From Flavobacteriales bacterium (lineage in GTDB: Bacteria > Bacteroidota > Bacteroidia > Flavobacteriales > Flavobacteriaceae), in contig JACJYY010000007.1 in assembly GCA_020635875.1 (NCBI GenBank), positions 1-64,000 on the forward strand: a DNA stretch of 64,000 nucleotides. The letters are read 5' to 3'. This document shows, in pieces, positions 8,169 through 17,566 of this stretch; positions within the stretch are counted from its first letter, which is position 1, and each line of letters begins with the position of its first letter. Made by a program: the position numbers and the translations under genes. The notes under the pieces were generated by a model. It searched no databases, was not told the origin of the DNA, and saw only the letters and a list, made by a program, of their open reading frames with translations.

Positions 8169-8350
8169 TCCCTAACCCCTATTTTCTTTAAAATATCTCC
8201 CAATAAACACCATTGGGTAATGGATGATTGGAATAAATTTACTCCGACAAAACCCGTAAACCACAACCAGTTTTGATTCACGTAAATGGACAATAAAATG
8301 CTGAGTAGTACAAATAAGCCTGCTACTCCTTTTATAATTCTTTCTTTCAT
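8165..8350 (-). CDS. DUF2892 / YgaP-like membrane protein
   Basis: A 61-residue protein with two hydrophobic helices (residues ~8-25 and ~29-45) and the CLLGDILKKIG tail of the DUF2892 family, which in other proteins forms the membrane half of YgaP-type sulfurtransferases. It follows the RND pump gene by 1 base and is the last gene of that operon. This placement is common in Bacteroidota, but the role is unknown; a link to pump assembly or membrane anchoring would be guesswork. Confidence 0.88.
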   Translation of the reverse strand: MKERIIKGVAGLFVLLSILLSIYVNQNWLWFTGFVGVNLFQSSITQWCLLGDILKKIGVRD

Positions 8351-8351
8351 C

Positions 8352-11300
8352 CTATTTTATATTTAATTGATTGCTACCGTTCTTTTCCCATTTCTTCTTT
8401 TCCGTCATGTAGTAAATTAATGGCACTACAACCAAGGTCAATAAAGTGGAGACAATTGCCCCTGCCACTAAGGAAATAGCCAACCCCTGAAATATAGGAT
8501 CAAACAATATGATAGAGGCTCCAATCACAACGGCTCCTGTGGTCAACAAAATCGGAGTGGTTCGTACTGCTCCTGCATCTATAATAGCTTCCTTGATATC
8601 TGCTCCTTCTGCCAAACGGATTTCGATAAAATCAATCAACAAAACCGAATTACGAACCATGACTCCAGCCAGTGCAATCATCCCGATAAACGATGTTGCA
8701 GTAAAAAAAGCACCTAATAACCAATGCCCTAATACAATCCCGACCAAAGAAAGAGGAATCGCCAACATCATAACAAGTGGTGTTTTAAAGTTTTGGAACC
8801 ATCCTACAATCAACATATAAATAATGATGATTACTACTAAAAATGCAGCTCCTAAATCACGAAATACTTCTAAAGTAATTTGCCATTCTCCATCCCATTT
8901 CACCGTATAATCAGATTCATCAGCAGGTTGTTCCATATACAACTCGTTTACTTTATAACCTTCTGGCAATTTCATCTGAGCTAACTTCTCGTTCATTCCC
9001 AAGATGGCATACACAGGACTTTCCAGCGCTCCAGCCATATCCGCTGTAACGTACACCACTCGTTTTTGATCTTTTCTAAATAGGGTCTTCGCCAAAGTAT
9101 CTTTACGGGCTACAACCAATTCTTTTAGAGGCACAACATTGCCATGATTCCCTTTGATCTTTAATTCTTGAATTGCCTCAAGCGATGATTTATCTGCATC
9201 GTCTAACGCTAAAACAATTCCCACATGATCATGTGCTGCATCATCGAACAATGTAGAAACAGGATACTCTTGTAACAAATAGGTTAAATTCCCTACAATT
9301 TGTTGGGGTGCAATCCCATTAAGCATCGCTTTTTCCTTATCTATTTCTAATTTATATTCCGTTTGTTTAGCCTCAACCATCCAATCAATATCTACAATAT
9401 CCTCTGTGTTTTCTAAAATGGTCTTTACCTGATGAGCGACTTTTACTTGCTCCTCGTAATCTGGCCCATAAATCTCGGCAACCAACGTTGACAATACAGG
9501 AGGCCCTGGTGGTACTTCGATAATTTTTACATTAGCTCCAAAACGTTTAGCTATTTCTTGTAAAGCTGGTCTAACGATTTTGGCAATATCATGACTTTGA
9601 TTTTCTCGTTCAGCTTTTGGTAATAAATTCACCTGAATGTCGGCCATATTACTTCCGCCACGCATATCATAGTGACGCACCAGACCATTAAAAGTTATTG
9701 GAGCAGATGTCCCTACATAACTTTGATAATTGACTACTTCAGGACGGGTAGAAAGATATTGCGCCATTTCTTTGGTTACGGCTGCCGTTCTCTCTAAGGT
9801 TGTGCCCTCTGGCATGTCAATCACTACCTGAAACTCATTTTTGTTATCAAAAGGCAACATTTTAACCACAACCGATTTGGTAAAAAACATCACAACAGAA
9901 CCCGCCAGCAACACTACTGTTAGCCCTAACACCAACCATCTTTTGGCCCCACTATCCAACAGCGGTTGCTCTGTCTTTTTGTACAATTTGTAAATCCAAC
10001 TTGATTGATGACCGTGTTTCTCCTTTTCTTCTTCCACTTCTTTTTCCCTTAGCAAATAATAGCCTAAATAAGGTGTCACAGTTAATGCTACAAACAAAGA
10101 CAACAGCATGGCTATAGAAGCCCCAATAGGCATTGGACTCATATAAGGCCCCATCATCCCTGACACGAAAGCCATTGGCAAAATAGCTGCAATCACAGTA
10201 AAGGTTGCTAATATGGTAGGATTGCCAACTTCGTTAATCGCATAGATGGCTGCGTCTTTAAACGGCAAACGTTTCATCTTAAAATGGCGGTGCATATTCT
10301 CAGCAATAATAATACTGTCATCCACTACAATCCCTACTACAAATACTAAGGCAAAAAGCGTAATTCTGTTAAGGGTATAACCCAAAACATAATAACTAAA
10401 CAAAGTCAAAGCAAAAGTCAACGGAACCGAGATAAACACTACTAATCCCCCTCTGAATCCCATCGCTAACATCACCAAAATCGTTACAGCGACTATCGCT
10501 ACTCCCAAGTGCAACAACAATTCGCCTACCTTATGAGAAGCTGTTTCTCCATAATTACGAGTTACCTCAACATGAATATCCGATGGAATTAAATCCTTTT
10601 TAAGGACCTCTACTTTATCCAATATTTTTTCTGCAATTTTCATCGCATCCGCGCCCTTAACTTTAGAAACGGCTAATGTTACCGCAGCATATTCCGAAGG
10701 ATGTTGAGCATATAACTCATTATACTTACCATATCCTATGGACACATAACTCGAAGGAGAGGCTGCACCATCAATTACTTGAGCAATTTGCTTTAAATAA
10801 ACAGGGGTGTTTTTATTGACTCCTACTACTAAGTTAGATACATCTTCAGCAGTTTGTAAAAACTGTCCTGTGGTCACTAAATACTCCTCATCTTGAGCCA
10901 CGAACTTACCCGACTGGGAGCTCCCGTTATTAGCCTGAATCATCTGCATAATTCCCAACGGATCAATCCCGTTCTCCGCCGCTTTATCTTTATCTAAAAC
11001 AACTTTTAACTGACGGTTTCTTCCTCCTATTTCTTTGGTAATACCAACATTTTTAATTTTTTCAATTTCGTTGGTTACCTCTTGAGCCACTTGTTTGATC
11101 TGAAAATCATCATAAGTCTCACTCCATAAAGTCAATCCTAACATGGGCACATCATCGATAGAACGGGTCTTTACAATCGGTCGATACACTTCTTGTGGCA
11201 ACTGATGCTGAAATTTTAGTATCTCATCATACAACTGGACATAGGAACGATCTGTATCTTCTCCTACATAAAACTGCACAATCAACATGGCTTGACCATT

Positions 11301-11570
11301 CATCGCCATACTGTGCACATGTTCTACTCCTTTGATATTAGAAATCACCTTTTCTAAAGGTTCGACCACTCTACTTTCTACCTCTGACGGTGAAGCCCCT
11401 GGATACCCTACCAAGACATCGGCCATAGGCACATTAATCTGTGGTTCTTCCTCTCTCGGAATTAAAAATGAACTGTATATCCCTATCACCATAAAAGTAG
11501 CCATCAATAAAATGGTCAACTTAGAATGAATGAAAAAATGGGCTATTTTTCCTGAAATACCTTCTTGCAT
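8352..11570 (-). CDS. RND efflux transporter, inner-membrane pump
   Basis: A 1072-residue AcrB/MexB-superfamily permease that exports substrates using proton influx as part of a tripartite pump. The N-terminal helix (LTILLMATFMVIGIYSSFLIPREE) is followed by a large periplasmic loop, then helices including GIVVDDSIII, whose adjacent aspartates are the proton-relay pair of the family. A second periplasmic loop and a second helix block (GMIALAGVMVRNSVLLIDF) follow. The length is normal for a full 12-helix pump. It is downstream of adaptor and TolC genes. The motifs do not tell drugs from metals; no cation-specific signature was recognised. Confidence 0.95.
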   Translation of the reverse strand: MQEGISGKIAHFFIHSKLTILLMATFMVIGIYSSFLIPREEEPQINVPMADVLVGYPGASPSEVESRVVEPLEKVISNIKGVEHVHSMAMNGQAMLIVQFYVGEDTDRSYVQLYDEILKFQHQLPQEVYRPIVKTRSIDDVPMLGLTLWSETYDDFQIKQVAQEVTNEIEKIKNVGITKEIGGRNRQLKVVLDKDKAAENGIDPLGIMQMIQANNGSSQSGKFVAQDEEYLVTTGQFLQTAEDVSNLVVGVNKNTPVYLKQIAQVIDGAASPSSYVSIGYGKYNELYAQHPSEYAAVTLAVSKVKGADAMKIAEKILDKVEVLKKDLIPSDIHVEVTRNYGETASHKVGELLLHLGVAIVAVTILVMLAMGFRGGLVVFISVPLTFALTLFSYYVLGYTLNRITLFALVFVVGIVVDDSIIIAENMHRHFKMKRLPFKDAAIYAINEVGNPTILATFTVIAAILPMAFVSGMMGPYMSPMPIGASIAMLLSLFVALTVTPYLGYYLLREKEVEEEKEKHGHQSSWIYKLYKKTEQPLLDSGAKRWLVLGLTVVLLAGSVVMFFTKSVVVKMLPFDNKNEFQVVIDMPEGTTLERTAAVTKEMAQYLSTRPEVVNYQSYVGTSAPITFNGLVRHYDMRGGSNMADIQVNLLPKAERENQSHDIAKIVRPALQEIAKRFGANVKIIEVPPGPPVLSTLVAEIYGPDYEEQVKVAHQVKTILENTEDIVDIDWMVEAKQTEYKLEIDKEKAMLNGIAPQQIVGNLTYLLQEYPVSTLFDDAAHDHVGIVLALDDADKSSLEAIQELKIKGNHGNVVPLKELVVARKDTLAKTLFRKDQKRVVYVTADMAGALESPVYAILGMNEKLAQMKLPEGYKVNELYMEQPADESDYTVKWDGEWQITLEVFRDLGAAFLVVIIIIYMLIVGWFQNFKTPLVMMLAIPLSLVGIVLGHWLLGAFFTATSFIGMIALAGVMVRNSVLLIDFIEIRLAEGADIKEAIIDAGAVRTTPILLTTGAVVIGASIILFDPIFQGLAISLVAGAIVSTLLTLVVVPLIYYMTEKKKWEKNGSNQLNIK

Positions 11571-11601
11571 TTTCTTCTTATTTAATTTTGAAAACTTCTA
11601 T

Positions 11602-12681
11602 TTATTGTACTTGAACTGGAACACCGTCAAACAATTTCCCTTCGGCTGTAGTGATATACGTTTCTCCGACTTGCAAGCCTGATAACACTTCTATCATTCC
11701 TCCGCTTTGTTTACCCAAACGCAACCATCTGAGCAGAGCTTTATTTGTATCGCCGATAACATAAATCCCTTTCAATTGGCCTTTTGACACCAACAGCTTA
11801 GCATCTATCCAAACTTGACCACTAGCATGAGACTCTTTTTCGTCTACCTCAAAATCTACATTAGCAAACATGCCTGGCAATACTTTATCACTTGGCTTTT
11901 CTAAACCTATTTTAACCACATATTGACCGCCCGTGTTCTTAGCCGATTGGCTCACTTCTATCACTTTACCTTGTACTTGTTCCTGTATTGACTTTATTAC
12001 AACCGATGCATGAGCTCCTTCTGTTATCTTCACTATATCTTGCTCTCCAACCATAGCCATAACTTGAAGCATTCTTTCGCCTTCGACAGTTAGTAAAGGC
12101 ATTCCTGGGCTGGCCATATCTCCCACTTTGACAAAAGTATTGGTCACTACCCCTGAAAATGGTGCTCTAATATCTGCGTAAGAGAACTGTGCCAACACCT
12201 CGTTTTTCATTTGTTGTGCGGTTTCCAATCCCGCTTTTGCCATCTCATAACGTGTGGTCATATTCTCTAACTCTTTCTGTGAAGCACTTTGTTTAGCATA
12301 CAAATCCTTAAAGCGCTCGTAATCCTTCTTGGCATTATCATACCCTGCTTGTGCCTGCTGAATTTGTGCGTCGACCTGTGCCTTTTTCGCCTGTAAATCT
12401 GTACTGTTGACACTTAACAACAATTGTCCTTTCGTTACTTTTTGTCCCACTTTAGCATTAATTTTGGAAACAAAGCCCATCATTCGGGTACTTAGATTGG
12501 CGCTGTTTTGTGCTTCTACAGTTCCACTAGCAGATACCCTATTAATTGTTTTTGACGCTGCCACCTTGTTCGTTTTGACTTTGATTGCCGCAACTTCGTG
12601 GCTTTTTTTATCCTGCTTTTTTTGACAAGAAGCACCTATAAAACTGATTGTGATTAAAAGGAATAAAATTGTTTTTTTCAT
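11602..12681 (-). CDS. RND efflux periplasmic adaptor lipoprotein
   Basis: A 359-residue membrane-fusion protein joining the pump to TolC. The signal peptide ends in a lipobox (IGASC, Cys 19), so it is likely lipid-anchored. Next come a biotinyl-lipoyl-like half (GFVSKINAKVGQKVTKGQLL), an alpha-helical hairpin (about residues 80-160, Gln/Lys/Glu-rich coiled coil), the second lipoyl half (DIRAPFSGVVTNTFVKVGD), and beta-barrel and membrane-proximal domains. It lies 3 bases after the TolC-family gene and 31 bases before the pump. Confidence 0.94.
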   Translation of the reverse strand: MKKTILFLLITISFIGASCQKKQDKKSHEVAAIKVKTNKVAASKTINRVSASGTVEAQNSANLSTRMMGFVSKINAKVGQKVTKGQLLLSVNSTDLQAKKAQVDAQIQQAQAGYDNAKKDYERFKDLYAKQSASQKELENMTTRYEMAKAGLETAQQMKNEVLAQFSYADIRAPFSGVVTNTFVKVGDMASPGMPLLTVEGERMLQVMAMVGEQDIVKITEGAHASVVIKSIQEQVQGKVIEVSQSAKNTGGQYVVKIGLEKPSDKVLPGMFANVDFEVDEKESHASGQVWIDAKLLVSKGQLKGIYVIGDTNKALLRWLRLGKQSGGMIEVLSGLQVGETYITTAEGKLFDGVPVQVQ

Positions 12682-12684
12682 CGT

Positions 12685-13983
12685 TTATTTTGTTAAAAAT
12701 TCTAAGTAATGTTGTGTGAAATTGTATTCGAAAAGAGCTTGGGAATAACTAAGCTCCTTAGCCATTAATTCAGTTTGAGCCTCCAAAACATCAGCTGACC
12801 TTTCTAGTCCTTGACGGTAACGATCTTGCGTGATTCTGTACACCTCTTGCGCTTGTTCCTTTGCTAATCGAAACAATTCTACTTTGTTGTATGCATCAAC
12901 TAAAGTTCGTTGAGTCGAATTAAACTCCATTTGGCTTTTGCTGACATAGTGTTCTTTTTCGATAGATGCCTTTTGGTATTCCATTTTGGCCTTCTGCTTT
13001 TTGCCTATATTTTGGTATCCCTTAAACACATCCCATGACAATTGAGCCCCGACTAAATAGCCTTTTGCTCCCGTTTGAAACAACTGATCATCATACATCT
13101 GGTAATTAGCAAACGCATTGAGTCGTGGCATAAAACTCATTTTAGAAGACTGATACATTTTGTGACGAGCATCCATCGCCTTTTGCAAGGCTTGGATATC
13201 TTTTCTTGATTCAGAAAAAGTTATATCTGCTTGATTCTCTGGTGCCTTCACAAGCAACTCTTCTGTTGGCACATACCTCTTTCCTTTCTCGTTTAATAAA
13301 AACCCTAAATAATCGGATATGTTTTTTATTCCGCTTTGGGCGAAAGCCAACTGGTTCGTTACTTCGTTTAGTTTTACCTCAACTTTGAGCACATCTGATT
13401 TTTGAACCATCCCCTGATCAAAATAATCTTGGACAATTGTGTAATGAGCCTCTAGTGTTTCCTTTGCTTTTTCTAGAGTTGACACAGCCTGATAAGACAG
13501 TTGTAATTGCATATAGGCCTTTGCTCCTTCTAAAGTCAAATATTCTTTTGTCCTTTCGGTTTGCAAAGCCATAGCCTCTGATTTGAGTTTGGCCGCTCTG
13601 CGTTCTAACAGTCCATCAAAATTGAGAATAGGCTGTAGTACATCTATTTGTGTCGCAAAATTCTCTGTACGTACTGGATCATTCAATAAAGCGGGATTAA
13701 AATCCGCTTGTGTCAGTATTTCTTGATTTAGTTTAGAACCAAAAGCCATCAACGGATTAGTTGTGCTAATCGCTGTATGTGATACTGAAATTTGTGGCAA
13801 GTACACCGCATTAGATTGACGATAATCAGCTCGTGCAGACAGAAAATCTTTCTCCGCAATTTTTGCTTGTAGGTTTTCTTCAACAATACGTTGAAGCACT
13901 TCTTCTTTGGATATTACTAAAGTATCTTGAGCAGCTCCAAAGTAAGTAATCAATAATAAAACAATAATGCTTATTCTTTTCAT
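12685..13983 (-). CDS. TolC-family outer membrane efflux protein
   Basis: First gene of the efflux operon. The protein (432 residues from the ATG at 13983, MKRISIIVLLLITYFGAAQ) has a signal peptide and long helical segments with the internal duplication typical of TolC/OEP proteins (RADYRQSNAVYLPQIS... and KSQMEFNSTQRTLVDAYNKVEL...RYRQGLERSADVLEAQTEL). It forms the outer-membrane channel. The frame remains open upstream to 14061, but that extension would start inside the operator at 14036-14069, so the internal ATG is chosen. Confidence 0.93.
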   Translation of the reverse strand: MKRISIIVLLLITYFGAAQDTLVISKEEVLQRIVEENLQAKIAEKDFLSARADYRQSNAVYLPQISVSHTAISTTNPLMAFGSKLNQEILTQADFNPALLNDPVRTENFATQIDVLQPILNFDGLLERRAAKLKSEAMALQTERTKEYLTLEGAKAYMQLQLSYQAVSTLEKAKETLEAHYTIVQDYFDQGMVQKSDVLKVEVKLNEVTNQLAFAQSGIKNISDYLGFLLNEKGKRYVPTEELLVKAPENQADITFSESRKDIQALQKAMDARHKMYQSSKMSFMPRLNAFANYQMYDDQLFQTGAKGYLVGAQLSWDVFKGYQNIGKKQKAKMEYQKASIEKEHYVSKSQMEFNSTQRTLVDAYNKVELFRLAKEQAQEVYRITQDRYRQGLERSADVLEAQTELMAKELSYSQALFEYNFTQHYLEFLTK

Positions 13984-14035
13984 AGCTCTCTTTAAAAATT
14001 TAGAGCGCAAAAGTACTGGCACTATTTTCTGCTCA

Positions 14036-14069
14036 CAGTAACAATGGTTACTGTGTAACATGGGTTACA
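14036..14069 (-). promoter_or_regulatory. Double palindromic operator before efflux operon
   Basis: Two perfect inverted repeats lie end to end: CAGTAAC-AATG-GTTACTG (14036-14053) and TGTAAC-ATGG-GTTACA (14054-14069). Both share GTAAC-N4-GTTAC with identical spacer length, and their centres are 17 bases apart. The pair starts about 50 bases upstream of the TolC start codon, where a repressor or activator dimer pair would bind. No regulator gene is adjacent, so the protein (a TetR- or Crp/Fnr-type dimer would be reasonable) is not identified. Confidence 0.75.
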
Positions 14070-14103
14070 AAAAAGCCCTTACTTTCAATTGAAAGTAAGG
14101 GCT
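14067..14103 (-). terminator. Strong terminator upstream of efflux operon
   Basis: A 30-base perfect palindrome (14074-14103; stem AGCCCTTACTTTC) followed on the minus strand by a T-run (plus-strand A-run 14069-14074). It ends transcription coming from the lipocalin-like fragment and PKD gene, insulating the efflux promoter region. Confidence 0.9.
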
Positions 14104-14125
14104 CAAGATTAAGTATCTTTTGAAG

Positions 14126-14371
14126 TTATCTTTTGAAAACTACTAATGATTTTGTTTTTGAACTTGTCGAATATACTCCTTCATTGACATCTACAACTAA
14201 TTCTAGTTCATATCTAAACGCTGTATCTGTTAATTCTAAAATGGTTGCGACTTGTTCCTGACCATTTACTACAAAAGTCAATTTATTTCCTTCCTTTTTC
14301 CATGTTGATGTTGTATTAAATGGAGTAGGAACTTCTTGAGTGCTATTAACACCATTAGTGGTGGTTGTCAA
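14126..14371 (-). pseudogene. Lipocalin-like protein, C-terminal remnant
   Basis: Open frame of about 81-93 codons ending in a strand-rich sequence (TWKKEGNKLTFVVNGQ, ATILELTDTAFRYELEL, SLVVFKR) that resembles the C-terminal half of lipocalin-like (DUF-type) lipoproteins common in Flavobacteria. There is no signal peptide, no ATG start and no N-terminal half: upstream the frame runs only to a TAA near 14400, inside the 3' end of the PKD-like gene. It may be the tail of a gene whose front was deleted, or the result of a mis-joined or miscalled stretch at 14370-14450. The family assignment is tentative. Confidence 0.5.
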
Positions 14372-14448
14372 TTTAATGAAACTCCTAATGTTAAAGGCAC
14401 CTTACCATATACACCCAGATCATCTAAAGCTAAATCATTTCCACAACC

Positions 14449-16101
14449 TCATGGAGCATTATTCTTTAAGACAATCACTATGTCAGATGAGATTGCTTTA
14501 AAATTCAATACGTATTCTTTCCATATATCCTCAATATTTGTTTCAGCTCCAATATCCCCTGTAGAAATAGACGCAATTTCTGTACTTCCATCATGAATCT
14601 CCATTTTAACGTTTACAGGTATAGCTGGATAACACCCTGTTACAGGGTTTAAAATATTCGCTATCCAAGTCGAAAAAACATAATCTTCTCCCTCAACTAG
14701 TCCACTTATCGTTCTTCTATAAAACTCCCTTGGCTGATCATCTCCATTAATAATTAAAAACCGACCATTTACATCATCAAAAGAATGATCTTTTACATTT
14801 TGATACCATCCCTCAAAAAACAAATCCCCTTGTTCTCTTGTAGTACATTTACTACCCTCTATAGGCAAACCAGAATTTGAAGTAACAACATACCTACCGT
14901 CTTGGGGTTTTTCAGGCGGGCAATGAGAAGGATTGTCTAACCCTTCATAAGTTGTTGTTGCCGGAGATATATTAAAGCTATCATAACCCGTCCCAAAATC
15001 CTCAACAAATATTTTTTCTGATCCCATTACCTTCAATGCCATGACGCTTTCACACCCATCTATGGTTTGAGTAGCATAATAAACACCTCCTAACTCAATT
15101 ACAGTCTCATCGCTTATACTCCTATTTTTTTCAGAATCACCGTACCATTTAAGTTGTGTTCCATCAATAGTTAAATCTTTCAGCCTTTTTAATCCATCTA
15201 CATATGGGTAATTATAACCCTTCGGTGCAGCTACTATATGTTCTTCAACAGTTATGTTCTTTGCAAGAGAACAAGCTGTTTCGCTATTACTAATTGTCAA
15301 AGTATATGTCCCTGGTTTAACAACGTCAATTGAAGTTAAATTTGGCTCTGTTACTATCTCTCCATCTTCAGTCGTCCATTCATATGAAAAATTAGAACCA
15401 ACCGATGACTTGCTTCCATCTATTGTCACTGTTTTTCTGGAACAGGTTAGCATCAAAGGTGTATCAATAACAATGTCTATCTCACTCTTCATTTTTGTTA
15501 ACTCGAATGATTTTTCAACTACACATTTATCATAAATAACTGCGCTTGCTGTACTTACTCTTAACAAATAGGTCCCTGCTTCTGAAACAGTAAGCTCTTT
15601 TCCATATCTGTTAGACGTGATTTTTCCGTCCTCTGTCGACCAAGAATAGTACACTCTTGCAGCACCATTTAAGTCAACATTTGAAATTAATTTTGTCTCA
15701 TTACATTCTGTTTCTTCAACTGTAATTTCATTGATTATTGGCGTGTTTTCATAAGCGAATATTTGCATAACATCTTTCGAAACTCCCATTTCTTGACAAT
15801 CCGTTAAAGTTGGAACCCACTTCAATGCCGTATTAGAGCGGTACGGAATGTTACTAACCCTAGTTGTTTTAGATTCAGGCGTTTCAATAATCACTCCTTC
15901 TTTAGTTGTCTGCCATTTACCGGGGACTGTACTTTCTACAGAAATAATTGTTTCTGTTGCAGCACATAAAGTTTGATCTTCTCCTACAGTTATTGTAATT
16001 TCTTCAACATCTGCACATGTCAATTGACTTTTATGATTTAATTGGGCTGACACAGAATTTATAAACAAAACAAATCCTACAACTAAAATGGTGTTTTTCA
16101 T
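14449..16101 (-). CDS. Secreted PKD/Ig-like repeat protein with premature stop
   Basis: A 550-residue exported protein: signal peptide MKNTILVVGFVLFINSVSAQ, then several beta-sandwich repeats. At least two are PKD-like (YYSWSTEDGKIT and FSYEWTTEDGEIVTE, each followed by a V..AGTYLL/PGTYTLTIS strand), and a C-terminal jelly-roll-like region follows (PQDGRYVVTSNS, DVNGRFLIINGDDQ). It resembles adhesin-like surface proteins of Flavobacteria; ligands are unknown. The frame stops at TGA 14449-14451 after NNAP. Reading through gives GCGNDLALDDLGVYGKV, the expected continuation of the conserved NNAPGGCGNDLALDD motif, so GGA seems replaced by TGA. The read-through then ends at 14368. No type IX sorting domain is visible. 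Confidence 0.75.
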   Translation of the reverse strand: MKNTILVVGFVLFINSVSAQLNHKSQLTCADVEEITITVGEDQTLCAATETIISVESTVPGKWQTTKEGVIIETPESKTTRVSNIPYRSNTALKWVPTLTDCQEMGVSKDVMQIFAYENTPIINEITVEETECNETKLISNVDLNGAARVYYSWSTEDGKITSNRYGKELTVSEAGTYLLRVSTASAVIYDKCVVEKSFELTKMKSEIDIVIDTPLMLTCSRKTVTIDGSKSSVGSNFSYEWTTEDGEIVTEPNLTSIDVVKPGTYTLTISNSETACSLAKNITVEEHIVAAPKGYNYPYVDGLKRLKDLTIDGTQLKWYGDSEKNRSISDETVIELGGVYYATQTIDGCESVMALKVMGSEKIFVEDFGTGYDSFNISPATTTYEGLDNPSHCPPEKPQDGRYVVTSNSGLPIEGSKCTTREQGDLFFEGWYQNVKDHSFDDVNGRFLIINGDDQPREFYRRTISGLVEGEDYVFSTWIANILNPVTGCYPAIPVNVKMEIHDGSTEIASISTGDIGAETNIEDIWKEYVLNFKAISSDIVIVLKNNAP

Positions 16102-16120
16102 AGTTTTAAATTTAAAACCC

Positions 16121-16155
16121 CAAAACTACAAAAACCAATTACCGATTCCTACAAA
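16121..16155 (-). promoter_or_regulatory. Possible promoter of PKD-like gene
   Basis: TAGTTTTG (16128-16121, minus strand) fits TAnnTTTG, with TTTG at 16155-16152 upstream at 23 bases, the long end of the allowed spacing. It lies 20 bases before the start codon, in the gap after rnhB. Confidence 0.4.
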
Positions 16156-16748
16156 TCCAAAGTCAATTGATCAGGTAATAAACGGAAAGATTGACGATGG
16201 TATTTTGTGATACCGTATTTACGTATGGCTTCCCGATGTTCCTTTGTGGGGTAGCCTTTATTCTTCTTCCAATTGTACATCGGAAACTCTTCGTGAATTT
16301 GATTCATAAAGTCATCACGATAAGTTTTGGCTATGACCGACGCAGCTGCAATGCTCAAATATTTTGCATCTCCTTTCACTATTGTACTGAAAGGAATATC
16401 TTCGAGGGGTTTGAATTTATTTCCGTCCACAATAATGTATTCTGGTTTTTGGCGTAAAGCCAAAATACTATCCTGCATCCCTTTTATGGACGCTTGTAAC
16501 ACATTGATTTTATCCACTACTGGAGCGTGTAAATGCACATATTGACAACTGATGGCTTCGGCTTCAATGATTGGGCGCAACAACTCTCTTTTTTTTTCAG
16601 AAAGTTGCTTGGAATCATTCAATAATTCATGTGAAAAATCTTTGGGCAAAATCACTGCTGCTGCTGTAACAGGCCCTGCTAAACAACCTCGACCTGCTTC
16701 GTCTGTACCTGCTTCAAATTCGCAACCTGAATAATTAGACAACAGCAT
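16149..16748 (-). CDS. rnhB: Ribonuclease HII
   Basis: A 199-residue cytosolic enzyme that cuts the RNA strand of RNA-DNA hybrids and starts removal of misincorporated ribonucleotides. The GTDEAGRGCLAGPV motif (about residues 15-28) carries two catalytic acidic residues; VDGNKF and AAASVIAKTYRD are also diagnostic. The length is normal. One base separates it from the lipB stop, so the two are likely cotranscribed. Confidence 0.97.
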   Translation of the reverse strand: MLLSNYSGCEFEAGTDEAGRGCLAGPVTAAAVILPKDFSHELLNDSKQLSEKKRELLRPIIEAEAISCQYVHLHAPVVDKINVLQASIKGMQDSILALRQKPEYIIVDGNKFKPLEDIPFSTIVKGDAKYLSIAAASVIAKTYRDDFMNQIHEEFPMYNWKKNKGYPTKEHREAIRKYGITKYHRQSFRLLPDQLTLDL

Positions 16749-16749
16749 A

Positions 16750-17460
16750 TTATTCTGATTTTGAGATTAGTTCGGCTTCAAATATGGATTTGAAGTGTTT
16801 TAAAAATCGTTCTTTCACTTCATCCATATTTATTTCTTTTCCTAATTCTGCATGAAGCGAAGTCACGGCTTTACCTCTAATCCCGCAAGGCACAATATGA
16901 TCGAAATACCCTAAATTGGCATTGACATTCAAGGCCAATCCATGCATGGTTACCCATCGCGAAGCACGAACACCCATGGCGCAAATCTTTCGTGCAAACG
17001 GTGTTCCCACATCTAACCAAACGCCTGTTTCCCCATCACTTCGAGTGGCTGTTAGATCGTAATCTGCCAAAGTCAAAATCACTGCCTCTTCTAACAAACG
17101 TAAATACTTATGAATATCCGTAAAGAAATTATCCAAATCCAAAATCGGATACACAATCAATTGCCCTGGCCCGTGATACGTAATATCTCCTCCTCTATTG
17201 ATTTTATAGAAAGTAGCTCCTATGTCTTTTAGCTTTTGGTCATCCAAAAGAAAATGTGCCATATCCCCACTTTTGCCCAAAGTATAAACATGAGGATGCT
17301 CGACCATCAACATGTGATTGGTCGTAGGCAAAGAAGCGTTTTCGTTTCTGTTTTTGATTTTTTGATTCACTACAGACTGGAACAACTCCTCTTGGTATTC
17401 CCAAGTTTGCTTGTAATCCTTTGTCCCTAAATCTTGTAGTTGAATTTGTTTGTTTTTCAA
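16750..17460 (-). CDS. lipB: Octanoyltransferase LipB
   Basis: A 236-residue enzyme that moves octanoyl groups from acyl carrier protein to lipoyl domains, the first step of lipoate assembly. Motifs seen are RGGDITYHGPGQLIVYP (substrate-binding region), the catalytic lysine in RKICAMGVRASRW, and the catalytic cysteine in IVPCGI. The start ATG at 17460 is 106 bases from the lysS start on the opposite strand. A TACTTTTG box at 17488-17481 (minus) could be its -7 element. No lipA lies in this window. Confidence 0.96.
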   Translation of the reverse strand: MKNKQIQLQDLGTKDYKQTWEYQEELFQSVVNQKIKNRNENASLPTTNHMLMVEHPHVYTLGKSGDMAHFLLDDQKLKDIGATFYKINRGGDITYHGPGQLIVYPILDLDNFFTDIHKYLRLLEEAVILTLADYDLTATRSDGETGVWLDVGTPFARKICAMGVRASRWVTMHGLALNVNANLGYFDHIVPCGIRGKAVTSLHAELGKEINMDEVKERFLKHFKSIFEAELISKSE

Positions 17461-17531
17461 AATGACAGAAATGTTTCGCTCAAAAGTAGCAAAAACTAAT
17501 TATAGGGGAATGAAATCAAAGCGTAAAATAC

Positions 17532-17539
17532 TATCTTTG
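17532..17539 (+). promoter_or_regulatory. Probable lysS -7 box
   Basis: TATCTTTG matches TAnnTTTG and would place the transcript start about 20 bases before the ATG at 17567. This argues against the longer open frame reaching back to 17450. An upstream TTTG at standard distance is not evident. Confidence 0.45.
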
Positions 17540-17566
17540 ACGCCTTTAAAGAAAACACCGAGAAAA

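Noticed and set aside
8165..11570. A heavy-metal (CzcA-type) identity for the RND pump.
   Set aside because: The aspartate pair in GIVVDDSIII is shared by several RND groups, and no metal-specific motif was seen, so substrate class is left open.
17450..17566. A 39-codon N-terminal extension of lysS.
   Set aside because: It is basic, unlike the family, overlaps lipB, and a -7 promoter box lies within it.
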